Part shown: positions 1 through 7,899 of the stretch, piece after piece
How positions within the stretch are numbered: position 1 is the first letter of the stretch
Layout: every line of letters starts with the position of its first letter
Assembly (NCBI GenBank): GCA_903900155.1
Contig: CAIUMD010000105.1
Location: forward strand, 62,001 to 126,000
Source of the DNA: an uncultured Caulobacterales bacterium
GTDB lineage: Bacteria > Pseudomonadota > Alphaproteobacteria > Caulobacterales > Caulobacteraceae
Length of the DNA stretch: 64,000 bases
Direction of reading: 5' to 3'
Program-made: the position numbers and the translations under genes
The notes under the pieces: generated by a model
The model's database searches: none
Told to the model about the DNA's origin: nothing
What the model saw: the letters and a program-made list of their open reading frames with translations, nothing else

Positions 1-2
1 AT

Positions 3-107
3 TTAGATCCTATTTCAACTGGGCTTATCGGTGCTGAAATCGCGATCTTCACGAAAATCTTGCGTAAACAAGATGATCCGCGCAGTTTGGCTTCAGGTGG
101 TGTCTAA
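3..107 (+). CDS. C-terminal end of an unidentified gene (partial, 5' end outside window)
   Basis: A stop-free frame enters from the left edge and gives about 34 residues ending LASGGV before TAA. The codons are A/T-rich (TTA, ATT, TCA, ACT), unlike nearly everything to the right, which suggests a gene of different origin. It overlaps the last 15 bases of the convergent FAD-protein gene. I do not recognise the product. It could equally be non-coding AT-rich sequence. Confidence 0.35.
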   Translation, partial: LDPISTGLIGAEIAIFTKILRKQDDPRSLASGGV

Positions 108-1493
108 TTGGTATTGTTTTGGTATCTGAAATGTGACGTTAGTCAGCGCGGCCAGCACCGTTTCCGCCACAACGGCGGCCTGGCTTCGGATGTCCGGCAC
201 GGCGGTGATCTCCCACGAGGTCCCGCGCGTGGCGGGGCCGACGGCCAGCAGGGTGGAAGAGGGTTCGCCCGAGACGTCGCGCACGCGGTAGTCGTCATCG
301 ACGTCGAAGCCCAGGCGCAGGGCGTCGGGGCGCGCCAGGCCGCGCTTGACCAGGTCCTTGATCAGGGGGTCGGTCGAGGTCAGCACATCGCCGGTCGGGC
401 CGGTGCAGTTGATCACCGTCGCCGCGCGAAAGACGTAGCCGCCATGCTCGCCGCGTCCGCGCCAGCGGCACAGGGCAAAACCGTCGGGCTCCAGGCGCAG
501 GCTATGGATCTTGCCGGCGGCCAGGGTCAGTTGGCCGGTGGCGCGCATGGCGCCGATGTGGCGGGCGACCAGCGGGGCCAGGCGGTGGCGATGGATGTCC
601 CAGAAGGGCCGGGCGTGGCGCAGGAAGGCCTGCTTCTGCCGGGCCGACCAGCCGCGCCACAGGCTCTGGGTCGCAGGTCGCGTGGCGTCGATGGCCGTGC
701 GCCAGCCGTGCTCGGCCGCCGCGTTGCGCAGCCAGCCGAAGACCTCCAGCGGTGACAGGTCGTTGGCGGGCGGCAAGGGCAGGGACAGGGGCGGGGTGCC
801 GTCATGCTCCAGCGGCGCCAGGCCGCGCCGCGACAGGGCCAGCATCGGGCGGCCGGGCTGAGCCTGGTTCAGCGACAGGGCAACATCGACCATGGTCAGG
901 CCCGTGCCGATCAGCAGCACCGGTCCTGACGGCAGGTCGGCGGCATTCCAACGCCAGGGATCGGCGACATAGGCGCTGGAGGCGGCGAAGGCCTCGTCGA
1001 TGCCCGGCGGCCGGGCGGGTGGCGGATTGCCCAGGGCCAGCACGACGGCATGGGCGGTGACCGCATTGCCCATGGCGCAGGTCAGCCGCCAGCCGTCGCC
1101 GCCCGGCTCGATGCCGACCACGGCGTCTGGAACCACCACCAGCCGCCCGGCGCCGGCGGGGCCTTCGGCGACCTCGGCCACCTGGCCCTGCAGGTATCGG
1201 CCATAGTCGGCGCGCGTAGCAAAGTCGGCGGGCCCCAGGCCGAAGCGCTCCTTGCGGATCCACGAGACGAAGTGGCCCGGCCGGTCGGGCCAGGCGCTCA
1301 TATTGCCGGCGCGGACGTTCAAGCGATGGCCGGGATTGTGCGTCGCATAGGCTGCGCCTAGGCCGACGGGCGTGCGGCGCTCGAACAGGATGACCTTGGC
1401 GTTCGCCGAGCGCCTCAGGATGTTGAGCGCGGTCATCACGCCGCTGAACCCCGCGCCGACCACAGCGATGACAGGCGCTGGCTTTGGGGGCAT
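93..1493 (-). CDS. FAD/NAD(P)-binding protein (COG4529/YdhS-like)
   Basis: A 466-residue cytoplasmic flavoprotein. The N-terminus carries a dinucleotide-binding Rossmann motif (VGAGFSGV, about residues 11-18) followed by the ERRTPVGLGAAY and LNVRAGNMSAW stretches typical of the uncharacterised YdhS/COG4529 FAD-NAD(P)-binding family. A second nucleotide-binding glycine motif (LIGTGLTMVDVAL) lies near residue 195, and VINCTGPTGD near 385 is typical of flavoprotein monooxygenase-like folds. The substrate is unknown. The gene lies downstream of the terminator that closes the arabinose operon, so it is probably transcribed from its own promoter in the roughly 60 bp before it. The start is the ATG giving MPPKP; the ribosome site is weak. 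Confidence 0.8.
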   Translation of the reverse strand: MPPKPAPVIAVVGAGFSGVMTALNILRRSANAKVILFERRTPVGLGAAYATHNPGHRLNVRAGNMSAWPDRPGHFVSWIRKERFGLGPADFATRADYGRYLQGQVAEVAEGPAGAGRLVVVPDAVVGIEPGGDGWRLTCAMGNAVTAHAVVLALGNPPPARPPGIDEAFAASSAYVADPWRWNAADLPSGPVLLIGTGLTMVDVALSLNQAQPGRPMLALSRRGLAPLEHDGTPPLSLPLPPANDLSPLEVFGWLRNAAAEHGWRTAIDATRPATQSLWRGWSARQKQAFLRHARPFWDIHRHRLAPLVARHIGAMRATGQLTLAAGKIHSLRLEPDGFALCRWRGRGEHGGYVFRAATVINCTGPTGDVLTSTDPLIKDLVKRGLARPDALRLGFDVDDDYRVRDVSGEPSSTLLAVGPATRGTSWEITAVPDIRSQAAVVAETVLAALTNVTFQIPKQYQLDTT

Positions 1494-1549
1494 GCATATA
1501 CTCTACGATGTAGGTAGAGATTTCTCGGCGATCCGCTCCGATCTGGCAA

Positions 1550-1582
1550 CGAAAAAGGGGAGCGCGTCGCCGCGCTCCCCTT
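1550..1582 (-). terminator. Rho-independent terminator of the araD1-dehydrogenase-epimerase operon
   Basis: A perfect 12-bp GC-rich stem (1555-1566 pairs with 1571-1582) with a 4-base loop. On the minus strand it is followed by a run of five T (1552-1556, partly in the stem base). It lies 23 bp past the epimerase stop codon, in the expected orientation. Confidence 0.9.
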
Positions 1583-1604
1583 GAATGTCGCGGGTACGGC
1601 CGGC

Positions 1605-2756
1605 CTATTTCTGGACGGTCAGCTTGAAGACCATGGTGTTGCTGTACTTCTGGCCCGGATCCAGGCGGACCGGCGCGAACTGCGGCTTGTTCGGCGCGTC
1701 GGGGAAGTGCTGCGGCTCCAGCGCGATGCCGTCGCCCTGGCGATAGATCTTGCCGCTCTTGCCGATGGTCGTGCCGTCGATGAAGTTGCCGGCATAGAAC
1801 TGGATCCCCGGCTGGTCGGTCAGGATTTCCAGCACCCGGCCGCTCTTGGGATCGGCCAGCCGAGCTCCCAGCCTGAGGGCGCCGCCGGACTTGCCGGTCA
1901 GCACGTAGTTGTGGTCGTAGCCGCGGCCGACGACGATCTGCGGATCGCGGGCGTCGCGGATACGGTCGCCCACGGCCGTGGGCTTGCGGAAGTCGAAGAC
2001 CGTGCCGGCCACCGGCGTGGTCGCACCGGTCGGGATCAGCTCGGCGTCGACCGGGGTATAGCCGTCGGCGGGAATGGTCAGGACGTTGCCCATCGCGCCG
2101 TCCGACACGCCTTCGCCGGCGACGTTGAACAGGGCGTGGTTGGTGATGTTGACGATGGTCGGCTTGTCGGTCGCCGCGCCGTAGGTGATCGTCAGCTGGT
2201 CCTGCTCGTCCAGGGCGTAGGTCGCCGTGGCGGTCAGGGTCCCGGGATAACCTTCCTCGCCGTCGGGGCTGACATAGCCGAAGGTCACGGAAGCCGTCGG
2301 GCCCGACTTGGCGTCCAGCACCTTCCAGACCACCTTGTCGAAGCCCTTCACGCCGCCGTGCAGGGCCGCGACCTTGTTATTGTTCAGCGCCAGTTGATAG
2401 GTCTTGCCGTCCAGGGTGAAGCGGCCCTTGCCGATGCGGTTGGCGAAGCGGCCGACCGAGGCCCCGAAATAGCTGGCGTTCTTCTCGTAGGTCGCGGCGT
2501 CGGCGAAGCCGAGGGCGATGTCGGCCTTCTTGCCGGTGCGGTCGGGGCCGATCAGCGACTGAAGGGTCGCGCCGTAGGTGATGATCGTGGCGCTCACGCC
2601 ATGAGCATTGCTCAGGGTGATGGCCTCGACCGCCTCGCCGGACGCGAGCGCGCCGAACGGCTTGCGCGACAGCTCGGCGGCGTTCGCCGAGATCGCGACG
2701 AGGGCGAGCGCGCTGCCCATCAAAAACGAGAGGGGCGTGATGGTCTTCAGCTTCAT
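1605..2756 (-). CDS. galM: Exported aldose 1-epimerase (galactose mutarotase family)
   Basis: A 383-residue mutarotase that interconverts alpha and beta anomers of aldoses such as L-arabinose or D-galactose. A hydrophobic N-terminal signal peptide ending near ANAAE (about residue 27) places it in the periplasm. Family landmarks are the catalytic histidine region (TNHALFNVAGEG, about residue 205) and the catalytic glutamate region (GIALEPQHFPDAPN, about residue 345). A GGGAGAG ribosome site precedes the ATG. It is the last gene of a three-gene operon, 24 bp after the dehydrogenase gene and directly before a strong terminator. The context suggests it supplies the pyranose anomer used by the 1-dehydrogenase, although the two act in different compartments. 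Confidence 0.92.
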   Translation of the reverse strand: MKLKTITPLSFLMGSALALVAISANAAELSRKPFGALASGEAVEAITLSNAHGVSATIITYGATLQSLIGPDRTGKKADIALGFADAATYEKNASYFGASVGRFANRIGKGRFTLDGKTYQLALNNNKVAALHGGVKGFDKVVWKVLDAKSGPTASVTFGYVSPDGEEGYPGTLTATATYALDEQDQLTITYGAATDKPTIVNITNHALFNVAGEGVSDGAMGNVLTIPADGYTPVDAELIPTGATTPVAGTVFDFRKPTAVGDRIRDARDPQIVVGRGYDHNYVLTGKSGGALRLGARLADPKSGRVLEILTDQPGIQFYAGNFIDGTTIGKSGKIYRQGDGIALEPQHFPDAPNKPQFAPVRLDPGQKYSNTMVFKLTVQK

Positions 2757-2780
2757 GTTTCTCTCCCTGTGTCGTTCTTG

Positions 2781-3725
2781 TTATTCGATGAAGGCCGGCG
2801 CCGCGACCCGCTCGCTGAGCAGGAAGGCGTCGGCGACGTGTCTGAGTGGGCTGACATCGACCTCGCTGGCCCCGTCGGCGATCAGTCGGGCGAAAGCGTC
2901 GTAGAGTCCCGGATACTCCCGATCTGGCCCTTCCTGGATCAGTTGGCCGTCGATGTAGAGCTTGGCGCCGCCGTGGGTCAGTTTCAGCTGGCCGTCGTCG
3001 GTATCGACCTCGATGTCCCAGCTCTGCGGACCGGTCTGCAGGAAGTCGAGCTCGGCGCGGATCGGCGCGCCGGCCGCGTCGTGGAAGTCCAACTCGGCCT
3101 GGATCGGCGACTGGCAGTTCTCGGGCACGTGCAGCACGCCCTTCGCCAGGAAGAACGGGCGCGGCAGGATGGCCGTGGCGATCGACAGGGCGTTGATGGC
3201 CGGGTCGAAGACGCCCAGGCCGCCGGCCCGCCAGATCCAGTCCTGGCCGGGGTGCCAGACACGGACGTCTTCCTTCCAGTTGATCCGCACGGCCTTGACC
3301 GCGCGCTCGGCCAGCCACTGGCGGGCGGGCTCGACCCCGACGGCGTATCGGGAATGCCAGGTGGCCTGCAGGGTCAGGCCGCGCTCGGCGGCGGCCCGGC
3401 GCAGATCCTCGACCTCGCTGAGCGTCGCGCCGGGCGGCTTTTCCAGCATCACGTGCTTGCCGGCCGCCAGGGCCTGGTGGGCCAGGGCGTGGCGCGGCTG
3501 AGGCGGGGTGCACAGCGCCACCGCGTCCACCGCCACCACGTCGCTGGCCAGGAGGTCGGCCAGGTCCGTGAATTGGGCCATGCCGTCCATCTCGGCATTG
3601 CGGCTGACGACCGCGACCAGTTCGAAGCGCGGATCCGCGGCGATCGACGGCAGGTGCTGGTCGCGGGCGATCTTGCCCAGGCCGACCAGAGCCAAACGGA
3701 TTGGGGTTGGGCGGAGCGGCGTCAC
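2781..3725 (-). CDS. Gfo/Idh/MocA aldose 1-dehydrogenase, probable L-arabinose (D-galactose) 1-dehydrogenase
   Basis: A 314-residue NAD(P)-dependent oxidoreductase, predicted to oxidise L-arabinose (or D-galactose) to the aldonolactone. The Rossmann motif VGLGKIARDQHLP lies near residues 11-23 and the family's MLEKPPG signature near residue 100. The segments KEDVRVWHPGQDWIW, GGLGVFDPAINALS and EREYPGLY-like blocks closely resemble what I recall of Azospirillum brasilense L-arabinose 1-dehydrogenase. I chose the GTG whose last two bases overlap the TGA of the upstream araD1 gene (GTGA), which implies translational coupling; a longer open frame upstream is read through araD1 out of frame. Neighbouring dehydratase and arabinofuranosidases favour arabinose as the substrate. 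Confidence 0.88.
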   Translation of the reverse strand: MTPLRPTPIRLALVGLGKIARDQHLPSIAADPRFELVAVVSRNAEMDGMAQFTDLADLLASDVVAVDAVALCTPPQPRHALAHQALAAGKHVMLEKPPGATLSEVEDLRRAAAERGLTLQATWHSRYAVGVEPARQWLAERAVKAVRINWKEDVRVWHPGQDWIWRAGGLGVFDPAINALSIATAILPRPFFLAKGVLHVPENCQSPIQAELDFHDAAGAPIRAELDFLQTGPQSWDIEVDTDDGQLKLTHGGAKLYIDGQLIQEGPDREYPGLYDAFARLIADGASEVDVSPLRHVADAFLLSERVAAPAFIE

Positions 3726-4717
3726 AACGACTTCACCACGACCGGCCGGGCTTGGGCCTGGGCCAGCGGGTTGCGCACGGGGTAGCGGAATGGCGCGGCC
3801 TCGATCTCGAACACGTCGCCGACCTGGGGCTGGAAGCCCTCGGAGAAGGAGAGGGTGGCCGTGCCGAAGAAGTGGACGTGGATATCGCCCGGCCGGCGGA
3901 ACAGGTCGTACTTGAAGTGATGGTGCTCGAGATTGGCGATCGTGTGGGACATGTTCGCCTCGCCCGACAGGAACGGCTTTTCCCAGACGGTCGCGCCGTC
4001 GCGGACGATGCGGCTGGCGCCGCGCACGTCGGCGGGCAACTCGCCGGTCAGTAGTTCCGGACCCAGCGCTGCTTGGCGCAGCTTGGAGTGCGCCAGCCAC
4101 AGATAGTTGCCGCGCTCGATCACGTGGTCGGAGAACTCGTTGGCCAGGCAGAAGCCCAGCCGGTGCGGCGTGCCGTCAGGACCGATCAGATAGACGCCGG
4201 CGATCTCGGGCTCTTCGCCGCCGTCCTTGGCGAAGGCCGGGGAGGTGAGGGGCTGGCCCGGGCCGGCGAGTTGGCTGCCGTCGCCCTTGTAGAACCATTC
4301 CGGCTGCACGCCTTCCTGGCCTGGCGCGGGCTTACCGCCCTCGACGCCCATCAGGAACATCCGCATGGAGTCGGTGAGGGTCTCACCAGACTGGGCGGCC
4401 TTGTGCATCTTGTCGCGGCCCTCAGCCGAGCCGAGGTGGGTCAGGCCCGTGCCGGTCATCTGCAGGTGGGCGGGATCCGGGTGATCGATCGGCGCCAGCA
4501 CGCGGCCTTGCGCCAGGGCGGCGGGGATGTCGATCTCCTCGCCCAGGGCGCGGGCCTGGGCGGCCTCGGCCAGGATGGCGTCGACCTTCAGGGCGACCTG
4601 GGCCAGGTCGTAAAGGGTGTCGGCGACCTCGACCTTGCGAGCCCGGCCCGAGTCGTCGACGGCGGCAAGCTGCCGAGCGCCGTCAGAGGTCTTCAATTGC
4701 ACGAACCGGAACACCAC
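3722..4717 (-). CDS. araD1: AraD1/GguC-family protein (fumarylacetoacetate hydrolase fold)
   Basis: A 331-residue cytoplasmic protein of the FAH-fold AraD1/GguC family, which occurs in sugar-acid operons. Visible FAH-type features are the EEPEIAGVYLIGPDG block with paired glutamates (about residue 175) and the LANEFSDHVIERGNYLW block with the metal-binding-type aspartate (about residue 200). The family's precise reaction is not firmly established to my knowledge; a role on 2-keto-3-deoxy-L-arabonate or a related diketo acid is inferred. It is the first gene of the operon, overlapping the dehydrogenase start by four bases and starting just below an operator-bearing promoter. Confidence 0.85.
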   Translation of the reverse strand: MVFRFVQLKTSDGARQLAAVDDSGRARKVEVADTLYDLAQVALKVDAILAEAAQARALGEEIDIPAALAQGRVLAPIDHPDPAHLQMTGTGLTHLGSAEGRDKMHKAAQSGETLTDSMRMFLMGVEGGKPAPGQEGVQPEWFYKGDGSQLAGPGQPLTSPAFAKDGGEEPEIAGVYLIGPDGTPHRLGFCLANEFSDHVIERGNYLWLAHSKLRQAALGPELLTGELPADVRGASRIVRDGATVWEKPFLSGEANMSHTIANLEHHHFKYDLFRRPGDIHVHFFGTATLSFSEGFQPQVGDVFEIEAAPFRYPVRNPLAQAQARPVVVKSL

Positions 4718-4738
4718 CGCGACGACCCTCAGAAGCTT

Positions 4739-4779
4739 TATAATAGTCCGACAAATAGCGTGGCGGCGCGCGCTGTCAA
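4739..4779 (-). promoter_or_regulatory. Promoter of the araD1 operon with GntR-type operator
   Basis: On the minus strand, TTGACA (4774-4779) is followed after 16 bp by TATTTG (4752-4757). The palindrome-like TATTTGTCGGACTATTA (4741-4757) overlaps the -10 region. The right half, GACAAATA on the plus strand, recurs at 5869-5876, before the dehydratase gene. This arrangement fits repression by the adjacent GntR/FCD regulator. Confidence 0.55.
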
Positions 4780-4912
4780 ACGACGTTTCATGCTATCCGC
4801 CAGGAGAAATTCGTCAGCTCTGGGTTTTGCAGGGAAGCTTCCGAACTCAATTCATAGGACATTTGAGCCGGGACGCCGCCTCGGTGCGCCTTTGCCGCCC
4901 AGGCGAATTCGC

Positions 4913-4931
4913 TTGTTCTCCGACAATTGGT
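4913..4931. promoter_or_regulatory. Possible autoregulatory operator upstream of the GntR gene
   Basis: TCTCCGACAATTGG lies about 70 bp upstream of the regulator's start codon. It shares CCGACAA with the araD1 site and GACAATTGG with a site at 24305 upstream of the TonB receptor gene. It is more degenerate than the other sites. Confidence 0.3.
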
Positions 4932-4997
4932 CTCGCTAGAGTCGCCGCCAGGGCGCAAACAGCGATCCGAGATCTGCGCAACGGGAGCGAAACACGC

Positions 4998-5756
4998 GTG
5001 TCGAAGGCCAAGGAAGCGGGCGTTGGCGGTGACGGCGAACGCGAAGAAGGCTTCTCTGGCCGGATCCACGGTTCGATCGCGCGGGCGCTGGGGATCGCCA
5101 TCGTGTCGGGCAAGCACCAGCCCGGCGACGTCCTGAACAACGAGATCGACGCGTCCGAACAACTGCAGGTCTCGCGCAGCGCCTATCGTGAAGCCATCCG
5201 GATCCTAGCCGCCAAGGGCCTGGTCGAGAGCCGCCCCAAGACCGGCACCCGCGTCAGCGCCCGCTCGCGCTGGAGCCTGCTGGATCCCGAGGTCCTGGCC
5301 TGGTTCTTTGAATCGGAACCCAGCGAGGCCTTCCTGCAGGAGCTGTACGAGCTGCGCATGATCGTCGAGCCGGCCGCCGCCGCCCTGGCCGCCGAGCGTC
5401 GCGACGACGCCCAGCTGGAGCGCATGCGCGCCGCTCTGGTGGCCATGCAGCACCACACCCTGGCCACCGAAGCCGGCCAGGCCGCCGACCGCGACTTCCA
5501 CGACACCGTGCTGGGCGCCGCCAACAACGCGCCGCTGTTCACCCTGAGCAGCAGCATCGGCGCGGCCGTGCGCTGGACTACGATCTTCAAGCAACGCGAC
5601 CGTGAGCTGGCCCGCGACCCGATGCCCGAGCACTGGAAGGTGTTCGACGCCATCGCCGCCGGCCGCGCCGACCAGGCCCGCCAGGCGATGGAGAAGCTGG
5701 TCAGCCTGGCCCTGGAAGACACCCACGCCGCCCTTGACCGGCATCCGACGCGCTGA
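4998..5756 (+). CDS. GntR-family transcriptional regulator, FadR/FCD subfamily (probable arabinose regulator)
   Basis: A 252-residue DNA-binding regulator. A winged helix-turn-helix occupies about residues 25-90 (QLQVSRSAYREAIRILAAKG is the recognition part), and an FCD effector domain covers about 105-240 with its D...H metal-binding residues visible in DRDFHDTVLG and in HWKVFDAI. I chose the GTG start because a GGGAG ribosome site lies about 10 bp before it; the frame stays open upstream, but without family sequence. It is divergent from the araD1 operon and just upstream of the dehydratase, and GACAA-type palindromes occur at the surrounding promoters. It therefore most likely represses the arabinose genes and senses arabinose or an acid derived from it. 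Confidence 0.87.
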   Translation: MSKAKEAGVGGDGEREEGFSGRIHGSIARALGIAIVSGKHQPGDVLNNEIDASEQLQVSRSAYREAIRILAAKGLVESRPKTGTRVSARSRWSLLDPEVLAWFFESEPSEAFLQELYELRMIVEPAAAALAAERRDDAQLERMRAALVAMQHHTLATEAGQAADRDFHDTVLGAANNAPLFTLSSSIGAAVRWTTIFKQRDRELARDPMPEHWKVFDAIAAGRADQARQAMEKLVSLALEDTHAALDRHPTR

Positions 5757-5839
5757 GCGTCAATCATCGGACAAGGATCGTCGCGAAATCCGAAGTTGCG
5801 TCGGCTCTTGTGACGCACTCTTAATGCCGCTCGCCCTGA

Positions 5840-5876
5840 TTGACGCTCCATACGGCTCGGTATAGTCAGACAAATA
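5840..5876 (+). promoter_or_regulatory. Promoter of the sugar-acid dehydratase gene with overlapping operator
   Basis: TTGACG (5840-5845) is followed after 15 bp by TATAGT (5861-5866). The element TATAGTCAGACAAATA (5861-5876) overlaps the -10 box and matches the operator-like sites at 4744-4757 and 11584-11600. The short spacer may imply activator help or an imperfect -35 call. Confidence 0.5.
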
Positions 5877-5986
5877 CGATCTAGCGGGGCCGTGAACCGG
5901 TGAGCGCGCGCTTCTCGCGGCTGGTTTACAAGTTCGTCGGTGTCCCGTTGCCCCGTCGACAAGGCGCATCGCCTTCAAGGATTGTC

Positions 5987-7789
5987 ATGAGCGTTCTTCC
6001 CGTTTCGCCCCGCGCCCTCCGCTCGCGCGCCTGGTTCGACAATCCCGACAATATCGACATGACTGCGCTCTATCTGGAGCGCTATCTGAACTTCGGTCTG
6101 TCGCTGGAGGAGCTGCAATCGGGCAAGCCGATCATCGGCATCGCCCAGACCGGCTCGGACCTGTCGCCGTGCAACCGCCACCACCTGGTGCTGGCCGAGC
6201 GCGTTCGCGAGGGCATCCGCAGCGCCGGCGGCATCGTGCTGGAGTTCCCGGTCCACCCGATCCAGGAGACCGGCAAGCGCCCGACGGCGGGCCTGGACCG
6301 GAACCTCTCGTACCTGGGCCTGGTCGAACTGCTGTACGGCTATCCGCTGGACGGCGTGGTGCTGACCATCGGCTGCGACAAGACCACGCCCGCCTGCCTG
6401 ATGGCGGCGGCGACCGTGAACATCCCGGCCATCGCCCTGTCGGTCGGCCCGATGCTGAACGGCTGGCACAAGGGCCAGCGCACCGGTTCGGGCACCATCG
6501 TCTGGAAGGCCCGCGAGATGCTGGCGGCCGGCGAGATCGACAATGCCGGCTTTATCAAGCTGGTGGCCAGCTCGGCCCCCTCGACCGGCTACTGCAACAC
6601 CATGGGCACGGCCACGACCATGAACTCGCTGACCGAGGCCCTGGGCATGTCGCTGCCCGGCTCGGCGGCGATCCCGGCCCCGTATCGCGACCGCCAGGAG
6701 AGCGCCTACCGCACCGGCCTGCGCATCGTCGACATGGTGCATGAGGACCTCAAGCCCTCGGACATCCTGAGCCGCGAGGCGTTCCTGAACGCCATCGTCG
6801 TCAACTCGGCCATCGGCGGTTCGACCAACGCCCCGATCCACCTGAACGCCCTGGCGCGTCACGTCGGCGTCGAGCTCAGCATCGACGACTGGCAGCAGAC
6901 CGGCGAGGCGGTGCCGCTGCTGGTCAACCTGCAGCCGGCCGGTGAATACCTCGGCGAGGACTACTACCGCGCCGGCGGCGTGCCGGCCGTGTTCGGCCAG
7001 CTGATCGAGCAGGGCCTGATCCGCGAGGAGGCGCGCTGCGTCTCAGGTCAATCGATCGGCGAGCAGTATCGTGGCGCGCAGATCGAGGACGAGAACGTCA
7101 TCCGTCCGTTCTCGCGGCCGCTGGTCGAGCGCGCCGGTTTCGCGGTCATGCGCGGCAACCTGTTCAACTCGGCGATCATGAAGACCAGCGTGATCAGCCA
7201 GGAGTTCCGCGACCGCTACCTCTCCAATCCCGACGATCCGGACGCCTTCGAGGGCGAGGCGATCGTGTTCGACGGTCCCGAGGACTATCACCACCGGATC
7301 GACGACCCGGCCGTCGGCATCACGGCCAACTCGATCCTGTTTATGCGCGGCGCCGGTCCCATCGGCTATCCGGGCGCGGCCGAGGTCGTGAACATGCGGG
7401 CGCCCAACTACCTGATCAAGCAGGGCGTCCATCAGTTGCCGTGCATCGGCGACGGCCGCCAGTCAGGCACCTCGGGTTCGCCGTCGATTCTCAACGCCTC
7501 GCCCGAAGCGGCGGCGGGCGGCGGCCTGGCCCTGCTGAAGAGCGGCGACAAGGTGCGCTTCGACCTGCGCAAGTCGCGCGTTGACGTGCTGGTTTCGCCC
7601 AGCGAGATCGTCGAGCGCCGCAAGGCTTTGGAGGCCGCCGGCGGCTTTGCCTATCCCGAAAGCCAGACGCCCTGGCAGGAGATGCAGCGCGCCGTCGTCG
7701 GCCAGATGGAGACCGGCGCGGTGCTGGAGCCGGCCGTGAAGTACCAGCGCATCGCCCAGACCAAGGGCCTGCCGCGGGATAACCACTAA
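5987..7789 (+). CDS. IlvD/Edd-family sugar-acid dehydratase, probable L-arabonate dehydratase
   Basis: A 600-residue Fe-S dehydratase, predicted to convert L-arabonate to 2-keto-3-deoxy-L-arabonate. Signature blocks of the IlvD/Edd family are [15 protein letters not shown] (about residue 127, cluster-ligand cysteine), [17 protein letters not shown] (about residue 200) and [15 protein letters not shown] (about residue 487). The length matches pentonate dehydratases such as Azospirillum AraC and Caulobacter XylD. The ATG at MSVLP is preceded by AAGGAT; a longer upstream frame lacks family sequence. The operator shared with the arabinose operon promoter favours L-arabonate over D-xylonate or gluconate, but the family cannot be assigned to one acid by eye. 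Confidence 0.9.
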   Translation: MSVLPVSPRALRSRAWFDNPDNIDMTALYLERYLNFGLSLEELQSGKPIIGIAQTGSDLSPCNRHHLVLAERVREGIRSAGGIVLEFPVHPIQETGKRPTAGLDRNLSYLGLVELLYGYPLDGVVLTIGCDKTTPACLMAAATVNIPAIALSVGPMLNGWHKGQRTGSGTIVWKAREMLAAGEIDNAGFIKLVASSAPSTGYCNTMGTATTMNSLTEALGMSLPGSAAIPAPYRDRQESAYRTGLRIVDMVHEDLKPSDILSREAFLNAIVVNSAIGGSTNAPIHLNALARHVGVELSIDDWQQTGEAVPLLVNLQPAGEYLGEDYYRAGGVPAVFGQLIEQGLIREEARCVSGQSIGEQYRGAQIEDENVIRPFSRPLVERAGFAVMRGNLFNSAIMKTSVISQEFRDRYLSNPDDPDAFEGEAIVFDGPEDYHHRIDDPAVGITANSILFMRGAGPIGYPGAAEVVNMRAPNYLIKQGVHQLPCIGDGRQSGTSGSPSILNASPEAAAGGGLALLKSGDKVRFDLRKSRVDVLVSPSEIVERRKALEAAGGFAYPESQTPWQEMQRAVVGQMETGAVLEPAVKYQRIAQTKGLPRDNH

Positions 7790-7800
7790 GGCTGTGCGTC

Positions 7801-7888
7801 GTCCTCGCCCTTCGACAAGCTCAGGGTGAGGACGAGTTCAATGCCGGGTCAGTAGGAAGCCTCATCCTGAGCTTGTCGAAGGACGAGG
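7801..7888. repeat. REP-like intergenic palindromic repeat, copy 1
   Basis: Two inverted arms, CCTTCGACAAGCTCAGGGTG and the near-complementary CATCCTGAGCTTGTCGAAGG, are separated by about 25 bp. The same arms occur at 33332-33416. The element fills the gap between the dehydratase and the convergent GH127 gene. Its ability to fold into a long hairpin could terminate transcription from both sides. Confidence 0.85.
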
Positions 7889-7899
7889 GTTCCGGCCCC

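Noticed and set aside
1581..3785. A 734-codon plus-strand open frame
   Set aside because: It is antisense to the epimerase, dehydrogenase and araD1 genes and has no recognisable protein sequence; long antisense frames are common in high-GC DNA.
3725..4100. A longer N-terminus for the Gfo/Idh/MocA dehydrogenase
   Set aside because: The extra 125 residues are an Arg/Pro-rich out-of-frame reading of araD1. The GTG overlapping the araD1 stop fits the family N-terminus.
5797..5817. Hairpin TGCGTC...GACGCA after the GntR gene as a terminator
   Set aside because: The stem has only 6 bp with a 9-base loop and no following T-run.
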